A model generated the notes under the pieces. That model was given only the letters and a program-made list of their open reading frames with translations, had not been told where the DNA came from and did not search any database. The position numbers were made by a program, and so were the translations under genes. A stretch of 64,000 nt of DNA from DCFW01 sp963790715. GTDB taxonomy: Bacteria; Bacteroidota; Bacteroidia; Bacteroidales; Bacteroidaceae. The DNA lies in NCBI GenBank assembly GCA_963790715.1, contig CAWBPN010000011.1, positions 372,001 through 436,000 of the forward strand, given 5' to 3'. Shown piece after piece: positions 25,207 through 34,754 of the stretch. How positions within the stretch are numbered: position 1 is the stretch's first letter; every line of letters begins with the position of its first letter.

Positions 25207-26478
25207 ATGGTTTCTTTAACTACATTCTATCTAAGCCGATTACTTGGCTGCAACATTTATGATAACCGAGACAATGAACTCGGACGTATACATGACGTAT
25301 ATGTTCGTATACATACTCCATCCGAAGATAACCAATCCAACAATCCTCAGGTAATAGGATTTGTAGTACGTGTGGACGGTAAACGCAAAGATATGGTACT
25401 TGACGATTTGCAGATAGTTAAATTCGGAACACGCTACAAGGTACAGTGCCAAACAATGACTACGGTCAGTCATGATAAGTTTTCGGATGCCATACTGTTA
25501 AAAGAGAGTATTCTCGACCAACAAATTGTTGATCTCAATGGGCGTAAACTGGTTAGAGTAAACGACATACGAATGGTGATGGTTCCTGCCGGAGCATTCG
25601 TAGTGGCAGTTGATGTAGGTATGGAAGGGTTGCTGCGACGCCTTGGCGTGAATATGTTCTTCAAAAAAATACTACGGCCGTTCGGAGGTAATGTTCCTGC
25701 TAAATTCATTCTTTGGGACGACGTGGAAACCATTGATCCTAACACTCTTAATATTCAACTTTCAAAAACCCGTTCGAAACTGAATACCATTCACCCGTCA
25801 GACCTCGCTGATATAATTGAAGATATGAGCAAAAACTATCAGGCTTCAATATTCTCTTCGCTTGACGAAGAACATGCTGCGGACGTGTTGGAGGAACTGA
25901 AGGCGAAAGAGCAGGTACATATTATTGAAAGTTTGCCGATAGAAAAAGCTGCTGATGTGCTCGAAAAGATGCCGGCTAATGAGGCTGCCGACCTTATGGA
26001 TAATTTGGAAGATGATACAACAGAGCGATTACTGCATGAAATGGAACCTGAAGCATCGGAAGATGTAAGAGATTTACTTGAATATCCCGATGATACGATA
26101 GGCAGTTTGATGACTACTGATGTGCTGACCTTTACGGCAGAACAAACAATAGAAAATGTTATTGATTATATAAGAGAAGAACAACCGGAAATGGAATCTC
26201 TTTACAGTTTGTTTGTTGTAGATGCGAAAAATGTTTTGAAAGGTAAATTCTCAATGCGCGATTTGTTGGTTACAGATCCGCAAATGCAATTGGATAAGGT
26301 TATGAATACCGATCTCTATAGCGTTAATGATTACGATAAGCTTGACTCTTTATCGGAAACCGTATCGAAATACAATCTACTGGCAGTACCGGTTACCAAT
26401 GAGAATAACGAATTGGAAGGTATGGTTGTGGTAGATGATATAGTTGACGAATTACTCGGTGAAAGGAGAACTGCTTAG
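25207..26478 (+). CDS. Soluble PRC-barrel / MgtE_N / CBS-domain protein (probable Mg2+ sensor)
   Basis: 423 residues without membrane helices. Residues about 8-170 look like two PRC-barrel repeats (LGCNIYDNRDNELGRIHDVY; QQIVDLNGRKLVRVNDIRM). About 195-290 is an MgtE N-terminal helical domain (IHPSDLADIIEDM, EEHAADVLEELKAKEQ, PANEAADLMDNLEDD), and about 295-418 is a CBS pair (IGSLMTTDVLTFTAEQT; DKVMNTDLYSVNDYDK). In MgtE channels the N and CBS domains sense Mg2+, but the channel domain is missing here. Translation starts behind the strongest Shine-Dalgarno in the window. Its stop is 69 bases before the transporter gene. Confidence 0.85.
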   Translation: MVSLTTFYLSRLLGCNIYDNRDNELGRIHDVYVRIHTPSEDNQSNNPQVIGFVVRVDGKRKDMVLDDLQIVKFGTRYKVQCQTMTTVSHDKFSDAILLKESILDQQIVDLNGRKLVRVNDIRMVMVPAGAFVVAVDVGMEGLLRRLGVNMFFKKILRPFGGNVPAKFILWDDVETIDPNTLNIQLSKTRSKLNTIHPSDLADIIEDMSKNYQASIFSSLDEEHAADVLEELKAKEQVHIIESLPIEKAADVLEKMPANEAADLMDNLEDDTTERLLHEMEPEASEDVRDLLEYPDDTIGSLMTTDVLTFTAEQTIENVIDYIREEQPEMESLYSLFVVDAKNVLKGKFSMRDLLVTDPQMQLDKVMNTDLYSVNDYDKLDSLSETVSKYNLLAVPVTNENNELEGMVVVDDIVDELLGERRTA

Positions 26479-26547
26479 CCGGTCAATAATGTAGCTTCAA
26501 AAATGAGACTTTCAAACTATTTATTAATTGAATAAATATCAGGAATA

Positions 26548-27795
26548 ATGACAATTAAAAAGATAACCAACAATAGCTTCTTAAAAAAATTAGGATTGTT
26601 TCTTGCAATTCTCGGACCGGGAATAATAACAGGTAGTGTCGATAATGATGCAGGAGGAATAACGACCTATTCAGTTGCCGGCGCCACTTATGGCTACAAT
26701 CTTATATGGACTTTAATACCTTCGTTCATAGTCTTGCTGGTAGTACAAGAGATGAATGCCCGCATGGGTATAGTAACAGGCAAGGGATTGGCTACACTTA
26801 TTCGTGAAAACGCAGGAGTAAAGATTACATTTTTTATCTTCTTAGGTTTATTGTTGGCAGATATAGGCAACACCACCACCGAATTTGCCGGAGTTGCCGG
26901 TAGTCTTGAAATTTTTGGAGTCAGCAAATATATATCCGTACCGCTTGTAGGCCTCATAGTATGGATTTTAGTAGTAAAAGGCACATACACCGTAGCCGAA
27001 CGCATATTCCTCATTTTCAGCGTGTCACTACTTACGTATGTGGTATCCGCTATTTTCGGACATCCGCATTGGGACGAAATAGGACATGCTATAATTATGC
27101 CGAGTATGAAAGCCGACGGAGCTACAATAACTATGGTGCTTGGATTAGTTGGAACTACTATCGCTCCATGGATGCAATTTTATATGCAATCATCGGTCAT
27201 TGAAAAGAAACTAAAAATATCTCAATACAATTATGTTCTTGCAGATATAATCATCGGATGTATCGCAACGGTAGTCGTAGCATTCTTTATCATGGTGGCT
27301 TGCGCATCAACACTCCATGTTAATCATATTGTTATAAACGAAGCCAAAGACGCGGCATTGGCACTCAAGCCGTTAGCCGGAGCCTTTGCCTCTCAATTAT
27401 TTGCATTCGGCCTGTTTATAGCGTCTATCTTTTCAGCAACCATCTTACCTTTGGCTACTGCATTTTATGTATGTGAAGCATTCGGTTTTGAAGCCGGAAT
27501 AGATAAAAAATGGGGTGATGCACGAGAATTTTATACTCTTTATACTGCCATCATCATACTATCCGTAGGAATAATTCTTTTACCAAAGGCTCCTTTAATA
27601 GGTATATCCATTTGGTCACAAGTTATAAATGCCATATTGCTTCCGGTAGTATTAATATGCATGATTTTATTGGTAAACAAAAAGAAAATCATGGGCGAGC
27701 ATGTGAACAAACCGATTATCAACATCATCGGTTGGACTACCGTAGCAATATTGGTCGGTTTGTCATTATTGTTATTAGTATCCGGATTGATATAG
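26548..27795 (+). CDS. Nramp-family (SLC11) divalent metal transporter with non-canonical site, probably Mg2+
   Basis: 415 residues, about 11 helices. The TM1 signature is GPGIITGSVDNDAGG, so the usual DPGN metal motif reads D32-N-D-A-G. In TM6 the usual MPH metal motif is A206-P207-W208, so the soft-metal methionine that favours Mn/Fe is absent. Loss of that Met is, as I recall, a feature of the NRAMP-related Mg2+ transporters (NRMT) described from Eggerthella lenta. Together with the Mg2+-sensor-like partner gene it argues for Mg2+ transport rather than Mn/Fe. Ends before a strong hairpin. Confidence 0.85.
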   Translation: MTIKKITNNSFLKKLGLFLAILGPGIITGSVDNDAGGITTYSVAGATYGYNLIWTLIPSFIVLLVVQEMNARMGIVTGKGLATLIRENAGVKITFFIFLGLLLADIGNTTTEFAGVAGSLEIFGVSKYISVPLVGLIVWILVVKGTYTVAERIFLIFSVSLLTYVVSAIFGHPHWDEIGHAIIMPSMKADGATITMVLGLVGTTIAPWMQFYMQSSVIEKKLKISQYNYVLADIIIGCIATVVVAFFIMVACASTLHVNHIVINEAKDAALALKPLAGAFASQLFAFGLFIASIFSATILPLATAFYVCEAFGFEAGIDKKWGDAREFYTLYTAIIILSVGIILLPKAPLIGISIWSQVINAILLPVVLICMILLVNKKKIMGEHVNKPIINIIGWTTVAILVGLSLLLLVSGLI

Positions 27796-27804
27796 AATTA
27801 ATAT

Positions 27805-27836
27805 AAACAGACAAGTTTCATTGAACTTGTCTGTTT
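27805..27836. terminator. Bidirectional terminator shared by convergent genes
   Basis: Perfect 13-bp stem AAACAGACAAGTT / AACTTGTCTGTTT with a 6-base loop. It ends the Nramp operon (plus) and the efflux operon (minus). The stop codon of the TolC gene (27818-27820) lies in the loop and its last codons form one arm. Confidence 0.8.
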
Positions 27837-29179
27837 GTATCTAACAAATAAGCGGTGCGGCAATTAAGATATTGAACCACTGCATCGGTATATTGGTTAC
27901 GTGATTGCTGATAATTGGACTGGGCATCCAAAAGGTCGCTCATCGTAGACGTACCTGCATGATAGTAATCCTCATTAAGGCGCAAGTTCTCAGTAGACTT
28001 TTCCATGCTTTTTTTAGCCAACTCTATTTGCTTATAGGCATTCTCAAAATCATTATACGCACTTTGCATCTGAATAACAAGCATTTGCCTGTTGTTTTCA
28101 CGGTCTTCCCTAGCTATCTGTTCGGCAATTTGCTGATGCTTAACCGCGTGACTGTCGCTCCACCATCCGCTTATAGGAATGCTAACCATAGCCAACCCCA
28201 TTACGTTTACCCTGCCTGAACCCGAGAGATCATTGAATCCTCCAGTTGCACCTACCGAAACAGTAGGAAGCAAAGAGCCTTTCTTTATTTTTGTTTGCAA
28301 CTCATTTGCCTCTACATTTTTATCAAGTAACTGAGCTTCAACACGCCCGTTCAACGCTGTATCATGGTCTGTGAGATAATACGACGGTTTTTTTATATCA
28401 CTTACAAGCGTGGTGTCAATGTTTATATCCTTTCCGGCCTCACCGATATATTGTGCAAGCACCAACTTGCATAGCTTTATGCCATTATCAAGCGTCAAAC
28501 GGTCGGTAGCGATACCATTCTGCTTCAACTCAACAGTAAGCACATCGTTCTTATTCTTTACTCCGGCCTTATATGCGTTATCGGCATCCTGATGTATACG
28601 TTCCAACAGTTTATCTACGGAATTTAACGTCTGCTCTTTTTCATAAAGAGTAAGTAACTGATTGTAATATATTTCGGTAGTGTTCAATATATCATCATGC
28701 GACTGTTGCATCTGTAGCTTCCTGATTTCGGTTTGCAATTTTGCCAACTTGTTGCTGTTGGATATTTGACCACCGGCATAAATAGGCTCCAACGCCAACA
28801 CACCTAAAAGCATGCCATGATTAATTAGATTTACGTCATACGAAGTAGGCAACGAAGAAAGCGCGGAAGGATTAAGTCCTAATTGCGTAATAATCTGCGC
28901 AAGCTTCTTTTGATCGTCAGCTGACAAACTAAGGTCTTTATGTATGAGATAATCACTTGATTTGAAGTAAGCACCTGTAGCAGACACCGTTGGGAAATAT
29001 TTGGAATAAGCTTCCTTCTCTTGTTCATGAGCTTGGTCAATACTCAACTTGGCATCACGTATCTTGATATTGTTTTCCAAAGCCAATTGGCGGCACTCTG
29101 GCAATGTATATACCTTTTGTGCATGTATAGCCGGGATTGTTGCAATCCCGACTAATAATATGATAAATATCTTTTTCAT
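27818..29179 (-). CDS. TolC-family outer-membrane efflux protein
   Basis: 453 residues with a signal peptide (MKKIFIILLVGIATIPAIHAQ) and two similar halves of long coiled helices, typical of outer-membrane efflux ducts (for example CRQLALENNIKIRDAKLS and the C-terminal YYHAGTSTMSDLLDAQSNYQ). It spans the periplasm and outer membrane and docks to the RND pump. The start overlaps the RND stop by 4 bases (ATGA), so it is translationally coupled and last in the MFP-RND-OMF operon. Confidence 0.92.
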   Translation of the reverse strand: MKKIFIILLVGIATIPAIHAQKVYTLPECRQLALENNIKIRDAKLSIDQAHEQEKEAYSKYFPTVSATGAYFKSSDYLIHKDLSLSADDQKKLAQIITQLGLNPSALSSLPTSYDVNLINHGMLLGVLALEPIYAGGQISNSNKLAKLQTEIRKLQMQQSHDDILNTTEIYYNQLLTLYEKEQTLNSVDKLLERIHQDADNAYKAGVKNKNDVLTVELKQNGIATDRLTLDNGIKLCKLVLAQYIGEAGKDINIDTTLVSDIKKPSYYLTDHDTALNGRVEAQLLDKNVEANELQTKIKKGSLLPTVSVGATGGFNDLSGSGRVNVMGLAMVSIPISGWWSDSHAVKHQQIAEQIAREDRENNRQMLVIQMQSAYNDFENAYKQIELAKKSMEKSTENLRLNEDYYHAGTSTMSDLLDAQSNYQQSRNQYTDAVVQYLNCRTAYLLDTNRQVQ

Positions 29180-32100
29180 TTTACAGTTCCTGTTAATTCA
29201 CTGAGTTGAGCTCCCATTGCTGCGGCACGCTGCTTCTCATTTTTCAAACGACGTTTTTTATCTGCAATTCTGAATATCATCCAATAACCTACCGGTATCA
29301 TTGTGATGACAAAGAACATTGAAATAATAGTGCCGAAACAAACTACAACACCCATAGGTCCCCACATCGGAGAATTGGCTATAACCATAGGTAAGACACC
29401 CATTGATGCTGCCGCACTCGTGAGGAAGATAGGACGCATACGTCGCTGAGCTGCCTGAAGTGCGGCATGTTTTGCACTCATCCGATGTTTAAGCCTCAGT
29501 TCTTCGGCATAATCAATCATGATTATTCCATTTCGGACTATTATACCCATAAGTGATATAATTCCAAGAATTCCGGTCAATCCTAACTCTTGTTTCATTA
29601 TAGCTAACCCCAATGCAGCCCCAAGTAATGAGAACAATAATGATATCATTATAAGTGATGAAAGGCGTATATTCTTGAAATGGAACAATAATATGGCAAA
29701 TATTATAATAATAGAAATAGATAATCCTCCATAAATTTGGGGACCATTAGTCAAATCATTTTCACGTTGACCACCTGGAGAAAATGTCACGCCTGAGGGC
29801 AATTTAATAACAGACAATTCTTTAAGTACATGGTCTGTCTCACTGTTAAGGTTTGTACCTCTTGTCACATCTGCGAAAATTGATATTGTACGCACTCCAT
29901 TTCTCCGTACAATCATACCTTCACTCCAATCAGGTTTCACATCGGCTATTTGGCGCAACGGGACATTCACTCCGGGAATAACGCCGCTTACTGTGGCATT
30001 TGTTAAGTCTTCAGGACGTTGCAATCCTGCATTCTTATCCTTCAACATTACCTTTACCGGATAGTCACCTTCCCAAACTGTTGTAAGCGGAACACCCGAG
30101 CCAAAACGCGTAGCAAGATTTAAAGACAGCAGATTCTTACTGATGCCTAATCGATTCGCTTCATCACTATTCATTGCAACATCCAACCCATTAGTGTTTG
30201 CTTCGAAATTGGTTCGCACAAGTAATAGTTTCGGATTTCGTCTCATTATAGACATAGCTTGATCAGCCACTTTGTGCAACTGTGCCAGATCATCACCGCT
30301 ATAACGTATTTCTATAGGTGAAATGGCACTGGAATAATCCAGTTGTTTGAACTTTATAGTCGCATCAGGGAAATAACTTGAATACATTGGAGTAAACTTA
30401 TCCAAAAGTCGCTCGGTATCATCATTGCCACTTGTATTTACAATGAATTGTGCATAATTAGTTCCACCTATCTGAGGAGCATAACTTGTCTGAAAACGAG
30501 GAGAACCGCTTCCATAGAAAGTAGTCACATTCACCACTCTATTATCTTTTCTTATCATGTGTTCAAGACTGTCGGCCACTTGCGCCGTACGCTCAATTGC
30601 CGTACCGGTGGGCATGTATATTTCTACAGCAAACTGGTTACGCTCGGCACGAGGCATAAACTTCTGCGGTTGCTTTAAATATAATACCGCTCCAACAACT
30701 ACAGATAAAGTTCCTACACCTAGTGTTACATACGGATGGCGGAAACACGCTTCTATCAGAATGTTATAATATGACTGTATGTATTCCAAAAATGTCTTTC
30801 GGTGCTTCTTGGTAGGATCATGTTTCAATCCTTTCTTTATAAAGGTGAATTGCAACCATGGAACTACAAATACAGCTATCAAAAGAGATGTACCAAGTAC
30901 TATAGATACACCGAGTGGAAACCATTTTACGAAATCATAAAATACCCCGGTCATAGTGATAAGCAAAGGGAAGAATGTTATAGATATTGCTAATGTGGCA
31001 CTGAATATTGAAGAGAAAAACTCTTTTGCCGCTGCTGAAGCTGCATGCCAACGGCTCATCCCACTATCTATCTTTTCAATATAACAATCTATAATCACTA
31101 TGGAATTATCAACAATCATACCGAGAGTTACAATCAATGCCGCCAGCGTAACAGTGTTCAATTCAATGCCTGTTGCATAAAAAATACCCAACGACACAAA
31201 AATTGCCATTGGTATGGTGGTTGCCGCCACTGCCGCTACGCGCATCGGTAACAACAACATAATAACCAACACAACGGCGCATATAGCTATCAGCAATTCT
31301 TTTAAAAAATCCAATACCGATTGATTAACCACATAACTTTGGTCGGTAACAGGATATATCTTTACATTTGACGGTAATGTTTTTTTGAAATCATTAAGTA
31401 TCAATTTCACTTTATCGCCGAACTTTACGATATTACTGCCTTCGACCATTTCTAAAGAAAGCACAATACATTTTGTACCGTTATTTTTTATATACGAATC
31501 CGCATCAGGATATTCACGCTTAATAGTTGCAATGTCACGAAGACGAATAATGTTACCGTTAGGATCAGAATAAACTATTTGCTGAGCAACATCATTCTCG
31601 GTATTAAACGGAGAGCGCAAATGAATTGGACGAACAGTATTACGATCATTCACAGACCCGCTTATTATGGTCATGCCTTGAGATGACAAAGAACTGAGAA
31701 GCGTTACTGTGTTTAATCCGTATTTTGATAATCTGTCACGGTCGATATATACTCCTATCTGCTCTTGCTGCTCACCATATACACGCAAATTAGCCACTTG
31801 TGGAATTGTACGCAAACGATCTTGCAAATCGGTCATATAGTTGTGCAATTCACGATATGTTTTATCTTTGCTTTCAAGTGTAATCAACATGGCCGAAGTG
31901 TCACCGAAATCATCATTTGCAATAAGTGCCAACACACCGGTAGGTAAATTACTTTTGAATTGTTGTAAACGAATTTTAAATTTGCTCCAAAATTCATCTT
32001 TATCGTTTACATTATCATTCAATTCTACAAAGACATAACATACACCATCTTTACTTTCAGAATATGTCTTACTCTTATCTATTTCTTTGAATCCCCATAA

Positions 32101-32328
32101 GAATTTCTCAAGCGGTTTGGTAAGTTGCTCTTCAACTTCTTTTGATGTAGCTCCTGGGTATACACCTGCAACAACACCTTGGCGAACCGTGAAGGAAGGG
32201 AATTCATTCTTGGACATATTTTTCAATGAATATATTCCGAACACGATAAAGATAGTAAGTAACAGCAACATAATACTTTTATGGTGCATTACTCCCTCAA
32301 CAATATCTAGTTTGTTGTATTTACTCAT
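29176..32328 (-). CDS. RND-family efflux pump, inner-membrane subunit
   Basis: 1050 residues with the RND plan: TM1, a large periplasmic loop, TM2-6, TM7, a second loop, TM8-12. The TM4 proton-relay acidic residues are in LGMIVDNSIVIIDCYIEKI, which has a single Asp pair spacing more like HAE-type drug pumps than heavy-metal pumps. A conserved late block is GILGIISLMGIIVRNGIIMI. It exports amphipathic compounds using the proton gradient; the substrate is unknown. It overlaps both neighbours by 4 bases. Confidence 0.92.
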   Translation of the reverse strand: MSKYNKLDIVEGVMHHKSIMLLLLTIFIVFGIYSLKNMSKNEFPSFTVRQGVVAGVYPGATSKEVEEQLTKPLEKFLWGFKEIDKSKTYSESKDGVCYVFVELNDNVNDKDEFWSKFKIRLQQFKSNLPTGVLALIANDDFGDTSAMLITLESKDKTYRELHNYMTDLQDRLRTIPQVANLRVYGEQQEQIGVYIDRDRLSKYGLNTVTLLSSLSSQGMTIISGSVNDRNTVRPIHLRSPFNTENDVAQQIVYSDPNGNIIRLRDIATIKREYPDADSYIKNNGTKCIVLSLEMVEGSNIVKFGDKVKLILNDFKKTLPSNVKIYPVTDQSYVVNQSVLDFLKELLIAICAVVLVIMLLLPMRVAAVAATTIPMAIFVSLGIFYATGIELNTVTLAALIVTLGMIVDNSIVIIDCYIEKIDSGMSRWHAASAAAKEFFSSIFSATLAISITFFPLLITMTGVFYDFVKWFPLGVSIVLGTSLLIAVFVVPWLQFTFIKKGLKHDPTKKHRKTFLEYIQSYYNILIEACFRHPYVTLGVGTLSVVVGAVLYLKQPQKFMPRAERNQFAVEIYMPTGTAIERTAQVADSLEHMIRKDNRVVNVTTFYGSGSPRFQTSYAPQIGGTNYAQFIVNTSGNDDTERLLDKFTPMYSSYFPDATIKFKQLDYSSAISPIEIRYSGDDLAQLHKVADQAMSIMRRNPKLLLVRTNFEANTNGLDVAMNSDEANRLGISKNLLSLNLATRFGSGVPLTTVWEGDYPVKVMLKDKNAGLQRPEDLTNATVSGVIPGVNVPLRQIADVKPDWSEGMIVRRNGVRTISIFADVTRGTNLNSETDHVLKELSVIKLPSGVTFSPGGQRENDLTNGPQIYGGLSISIIIIFAILLFHFKNIRLSSLIMISLLFSLLGAALGLAIMKQELGLTGILGIISLMGIIVRNGIIMIDYAEELRLKHRMSAKHAALQAAQRRMRPIFLTSAAASMGVLPMVIANSPMWGPMGVVVCFGTIISMFFVITMIPVGYWMIFRIADKKRRLKNEKQRAAAMGAQLSELTGTVK

Positions 32329-33344
32329 AGCACTTTAATTTTAGAGCCTTCACTGACTTTGTTTTGTCCATCAATTATTACCTCATCTCCGCTTTCCAAT
32401 CCGCTGATGATAATGACGCCTTGGTTATTCACACCACCAACTGTTACCGGTCGCTTCTGTGCACTGCCTCCGTTTGCAATCCAAACAAATTTGTCATCTC
32501 CATCAAGCATAACAGACTCTTGAGGGATAATCATTGCACTGTTATTAATCTTAGTGCTTATGTTTGCACTACATACCATGCCAGGCAATAAAATTTGTCC
32601 GGGATTTGGGAGGATAAGCTTTACTTCATAAGTATGGCTAAACGGATTTGCCTGTACACCTTTCTCCTTTACACGCCCTACGAAACGGCGGCCGTCTAAA
32701 GCGGCTACTGTGAAACTAATATTTTGTCCGATATGTATTTTAGATATTTCTTGTTCCGGAATAGAAACATCAATCTTTACCTCATCAACCTTAACTAACT
32801 TAAAACAACCGATACCTGGAACTACATTATTGCCTATATCAACTATACGTTTTGATATATATCCTGAGAACGGAGCACACAACACACAATCCTTCACATT
32901 CTTGCGAGCTATGCGTTCAGCTGCTTCAGCTTCCGACAAACGTGTCTGCACTTCAATAAACTTTATTTCAGGTAAACTTCCTTTTTTATAAAGTGCATTC
33001 ATTCTTCGATACGCATCTTGTGCCTGCTTTAACGACGACTTAGAAATATCGTATGCATTCAGCATTGTTGATTTGTCCAATACGGCTAAAGGTTGGCCTT
33101 TTCTTACTGCCTGGCCTTCATCAACCAGCACTTGTGATACTGTGCCCATAACCGAAAAGCTCAACATTGAGCCGTATGATTCCTCTACTGTACCGACATA
33201 AGATCGGTCACCGGCTTCGACAGTTGATGCTGCTGTTAAGGTTTTCACAGGTATTACTTCTGTCGTGTCTGCCTTTTGTTTATGGGAACATCCTACTAAA
33301 CTCGCAAAACAAATTGTCCATAGAATAATCTTTTTTACCTTCAT
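32325..33344 (-). CDS. RND efflux periplasmic adaptor (MFP/HlyD family)
   Basis: 339 residues. Lipoprotein signal with VGCS lipobox (Cys19), lipoyl-type half motifs (MGTVSQVLVDEGQAVRKGQP and CAPFSGYISKRIVDIGNNVV) flanking a short alpha hairpin, then a beta-barrel domain (IHIGQNISFTVAALDGR) and a membrane-proximal domain. It bridges the RND pump and TolC-like duct. First gene of the operon and divergent from an AraC-type regulator. Confidence 0.92.
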   Translation of the reverse strand: MKVKKIILWTICFASLVGCSHKQKADTTEVIPVKTLTAASTVEAGDRSYVGTVEESYGSMLSFSVMGTVSQVLVDEGQAVRKGQPLAVLDKSTMLNAYDISKSSLKQAQDAYRRMNALYKKGSLPEIKFIEVQTRLSEAEAAERIARKNVKDCVLCAPFSGYISKRIVDIGNNVVPGIGCFKLVKVDEVKIDVSIPEQEISKIHIGQNISFTVAALDGRRFVGRVKEKGVQANPFSHTYEVKLILPNPGQILLPGMVCSANISTKINNSAMIIPQESVMLDGDDKFVWIANGGSAQKRPVTVGGVNNQGVIIISGLESGDEVIIDGQNKVSEGSKIKVL

Positions 33345-33380
33345 ATCAATAATAAATTAATTCTTTAATGAATAGCGCCA

Positions 33381-33388
33381 CAAATGTA
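33381..33388 (-). promoter_or_regulatory. -7 box of the efflux operon
   Basis: TACATTTG on the minus strand, 37 bases before the MFP start; a TTTTTG run lies 17 bases upstream. Confidence 0.55.
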
Positions 33389-33429
33389 CGCCTATATGTC
33401 ATACGCAAAAAGTCTAATACCAATAATAG

Positions 33430-33503
33430 ATTGTACAATTTGTATAATTGTGTATGATTTGTATAATAAAAATGACTTAATTGTATGTTTAATAGTATAT
33501 TTG
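33430..33503 (+). promoter_or_regulatory. Divergent control region with repeats, and araC-gene -7 box
   Basis: Contains palindrome ATTGTACAAT (33430-33439) and a direct repeat ATTTGTATAAT (33438-33448 and 33457-33467, 19 bp apart), then the -7 box TATATTTG at 33496-33503. The repeats lie between two divergent promoters and are the natural operator for the adjacent AraC-type protein (inference). Confidence 0.55.
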
Positions 33504-33516
33504 CAAAAAAAATATT

Positions 33517-34398
33517 ATGAACAATACTCTATCACCATTGCCATACGAAATTACGGAAATGACTTCTACAACGCCATTTTTCTTTAGAAATGGACAATTG
33601 GTTACAAGTAAAGATCAATTTGGCGTATACCTTTGTACAAAAGGTCATATAGAGGCATCAATGAATGAAAAAAAATATGATGTAAAAGCTGGTAATATAT
33701 TCTTTTATACACCAATTTCTTTAATACACATATTAAATACAAGCAAAGATATAGAAGCTATTGTCTTCAGGGCTTGTTCAGATTTCATCATTCCTCTTAT
33801 CAAAAAAACATATAAAGCAAAGGATTTGTTACTAATGCCTAAAAATCCATATGCGACTCTTACTCACGAACAATTTTCAAGCATAAAACAACTTATGACA
33901 TATTCAAATAAAACTATACAAGCGTATAATTTCGAAAAAGAGACCAACAAGAAATGTATATTAGAGGCATTGATAAAATCTTTAGGAGAAACTTTATATT
34001 ACAAGGCAGTCTATATTTACTTCTCTAAAATACAATTCAATTACGAACCACAAATTTTAGATAGAAGAGATGAAATACTTCAAAATTTTATCTTTTCTCT
34101 TTATCATAATTATAACAAAGAACGAGAAGTGTCATATTATGCTGATGAACAATGCATTTCTTCACGCTACTTTTCTACCATAATAAAAGAGAAATCAGGG
34201 AAGACGGCTTTGGAATGGATAATTCAATTGGTAATTATTAATGCTAAACAAATGCTCGAATATTCAAATGCAAGCATTAAAGAAATAGCCACGAAGCTAA
34301 ATTTTCCGACTCAGTCTTTCTTTGGAAGGTATTTTAAGCAATATGTTGGTGTATCACCCAAAGAATACAGGAAGGATATTCGTTCACATATTTATTAA
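33517..34398 (+). CDS. AraC-family transcriptional regulator
   Basis: 293 residues. The N-terminal half is a cupin-like sensing domain (FGVYLCTKGHIEASMNEKKY, VKAGNIFFYTPISLIHIL). The C-terminal 100 residues are an AraC double HTH: EVSYYADEQCISSRYFSTII for the first and ASIKEIATKLNFPTQSFFGR followed by FKQYVGVSPKEYRKD for the second. It is divergent from the efflux operon and probably regulates it in response to a pump substrate. Confidence 0.9.
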   Translation: MNNTLSPLPYEITEMTSTTPFFFRNGQLVTSKDQFGVYLCTKGHIEASMNEKKYDVKAGNIFFYTPISLIHILNTSKDIEAIVFRACSDFIIPLIKKTYKAKDLLLMPKNPYATLTHEQFSSIKQLMTYSNKTIQAYNFEKETNKKCILEALIKSLGETLYYKAVYIYFSKIQFNYEPQILDRRDEILQNFIFSLYHNYNKEREVSYYADEQCISSRYFSTIIKEKSGKTALEWIIQLVIINAKQMLEYSNASIKEIATKLNFPTQSFFGRYFKQYVGVSPKEYRKDIRSHIY

Positions 34399-34616
34399 TG
34401 CAGAACATCCAAACAGCATTTATCAGTAAATAATTTCCATTATCCAAAATATTCTGATAATATCGGTCAACCTTACTTCGTCGCTAAAAGAAGAATTGAA
34501 AAATAATATATAAGATAAATTTTTACTTACACGGTACTTGTACCAAATATATGCTTTTGCTGGCTTTTATGCGCCAACTTTTGTTAAGAAAATGCTGTTT
34601 GTTGAATTTATTTAAC
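34399..34616. other. Non-coding spacer after the AraC gene
   Basis: About 220 bases, AT-rich. I see no gene, tRNA or repeat in it apart from the left foot of the terminator that follows. Confidence 0.5.
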
Positions 34617-34655
34617 AAAAGAGGAAGTTACTTTTATCGTAACTTCCTCTTTTTC
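34617..34655. terminator. Bidirectional terminator (tRNA-Pro and AraC gene)
   Basis: 15-bp perfect stem (34617-34631 with 34639-34653), core GAGGAAGTTAC / GTAACTTCCTC, 7-base loop, followed by T runs on both strands. It ends the tRNA-Pro transcript on the minus strand. Confidence 0.85.
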
Positions 34656-34661
34656 AGTCTG

Positions 34662-34736
34662 TCGGGGTGAAAGGATTCGAACCTTCGACCCCCTGCTCCC
34701 AAAGCAGGTGCGCTAACCGGACTGCGCTACACCCCG
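34662..34736 (-). tRNA. tRNA-Pro (anticodon UGG)
   Basis: Cloverleaf on the minus strand: acceptor CGGGGTG / CACCCCG, anticodon stem-loop CTGCTTTGGGAGCAG with anticodon TGG, and T arm GGTTCGAATCC inside GAAGGTTCGAATCCTTTC. Discriminator A; the 3' CCA is not encoded. About 75 nt. Confidence 0.95.
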
Positions 34737-34754
34737 TTTCCTTTAAATGCGGTG

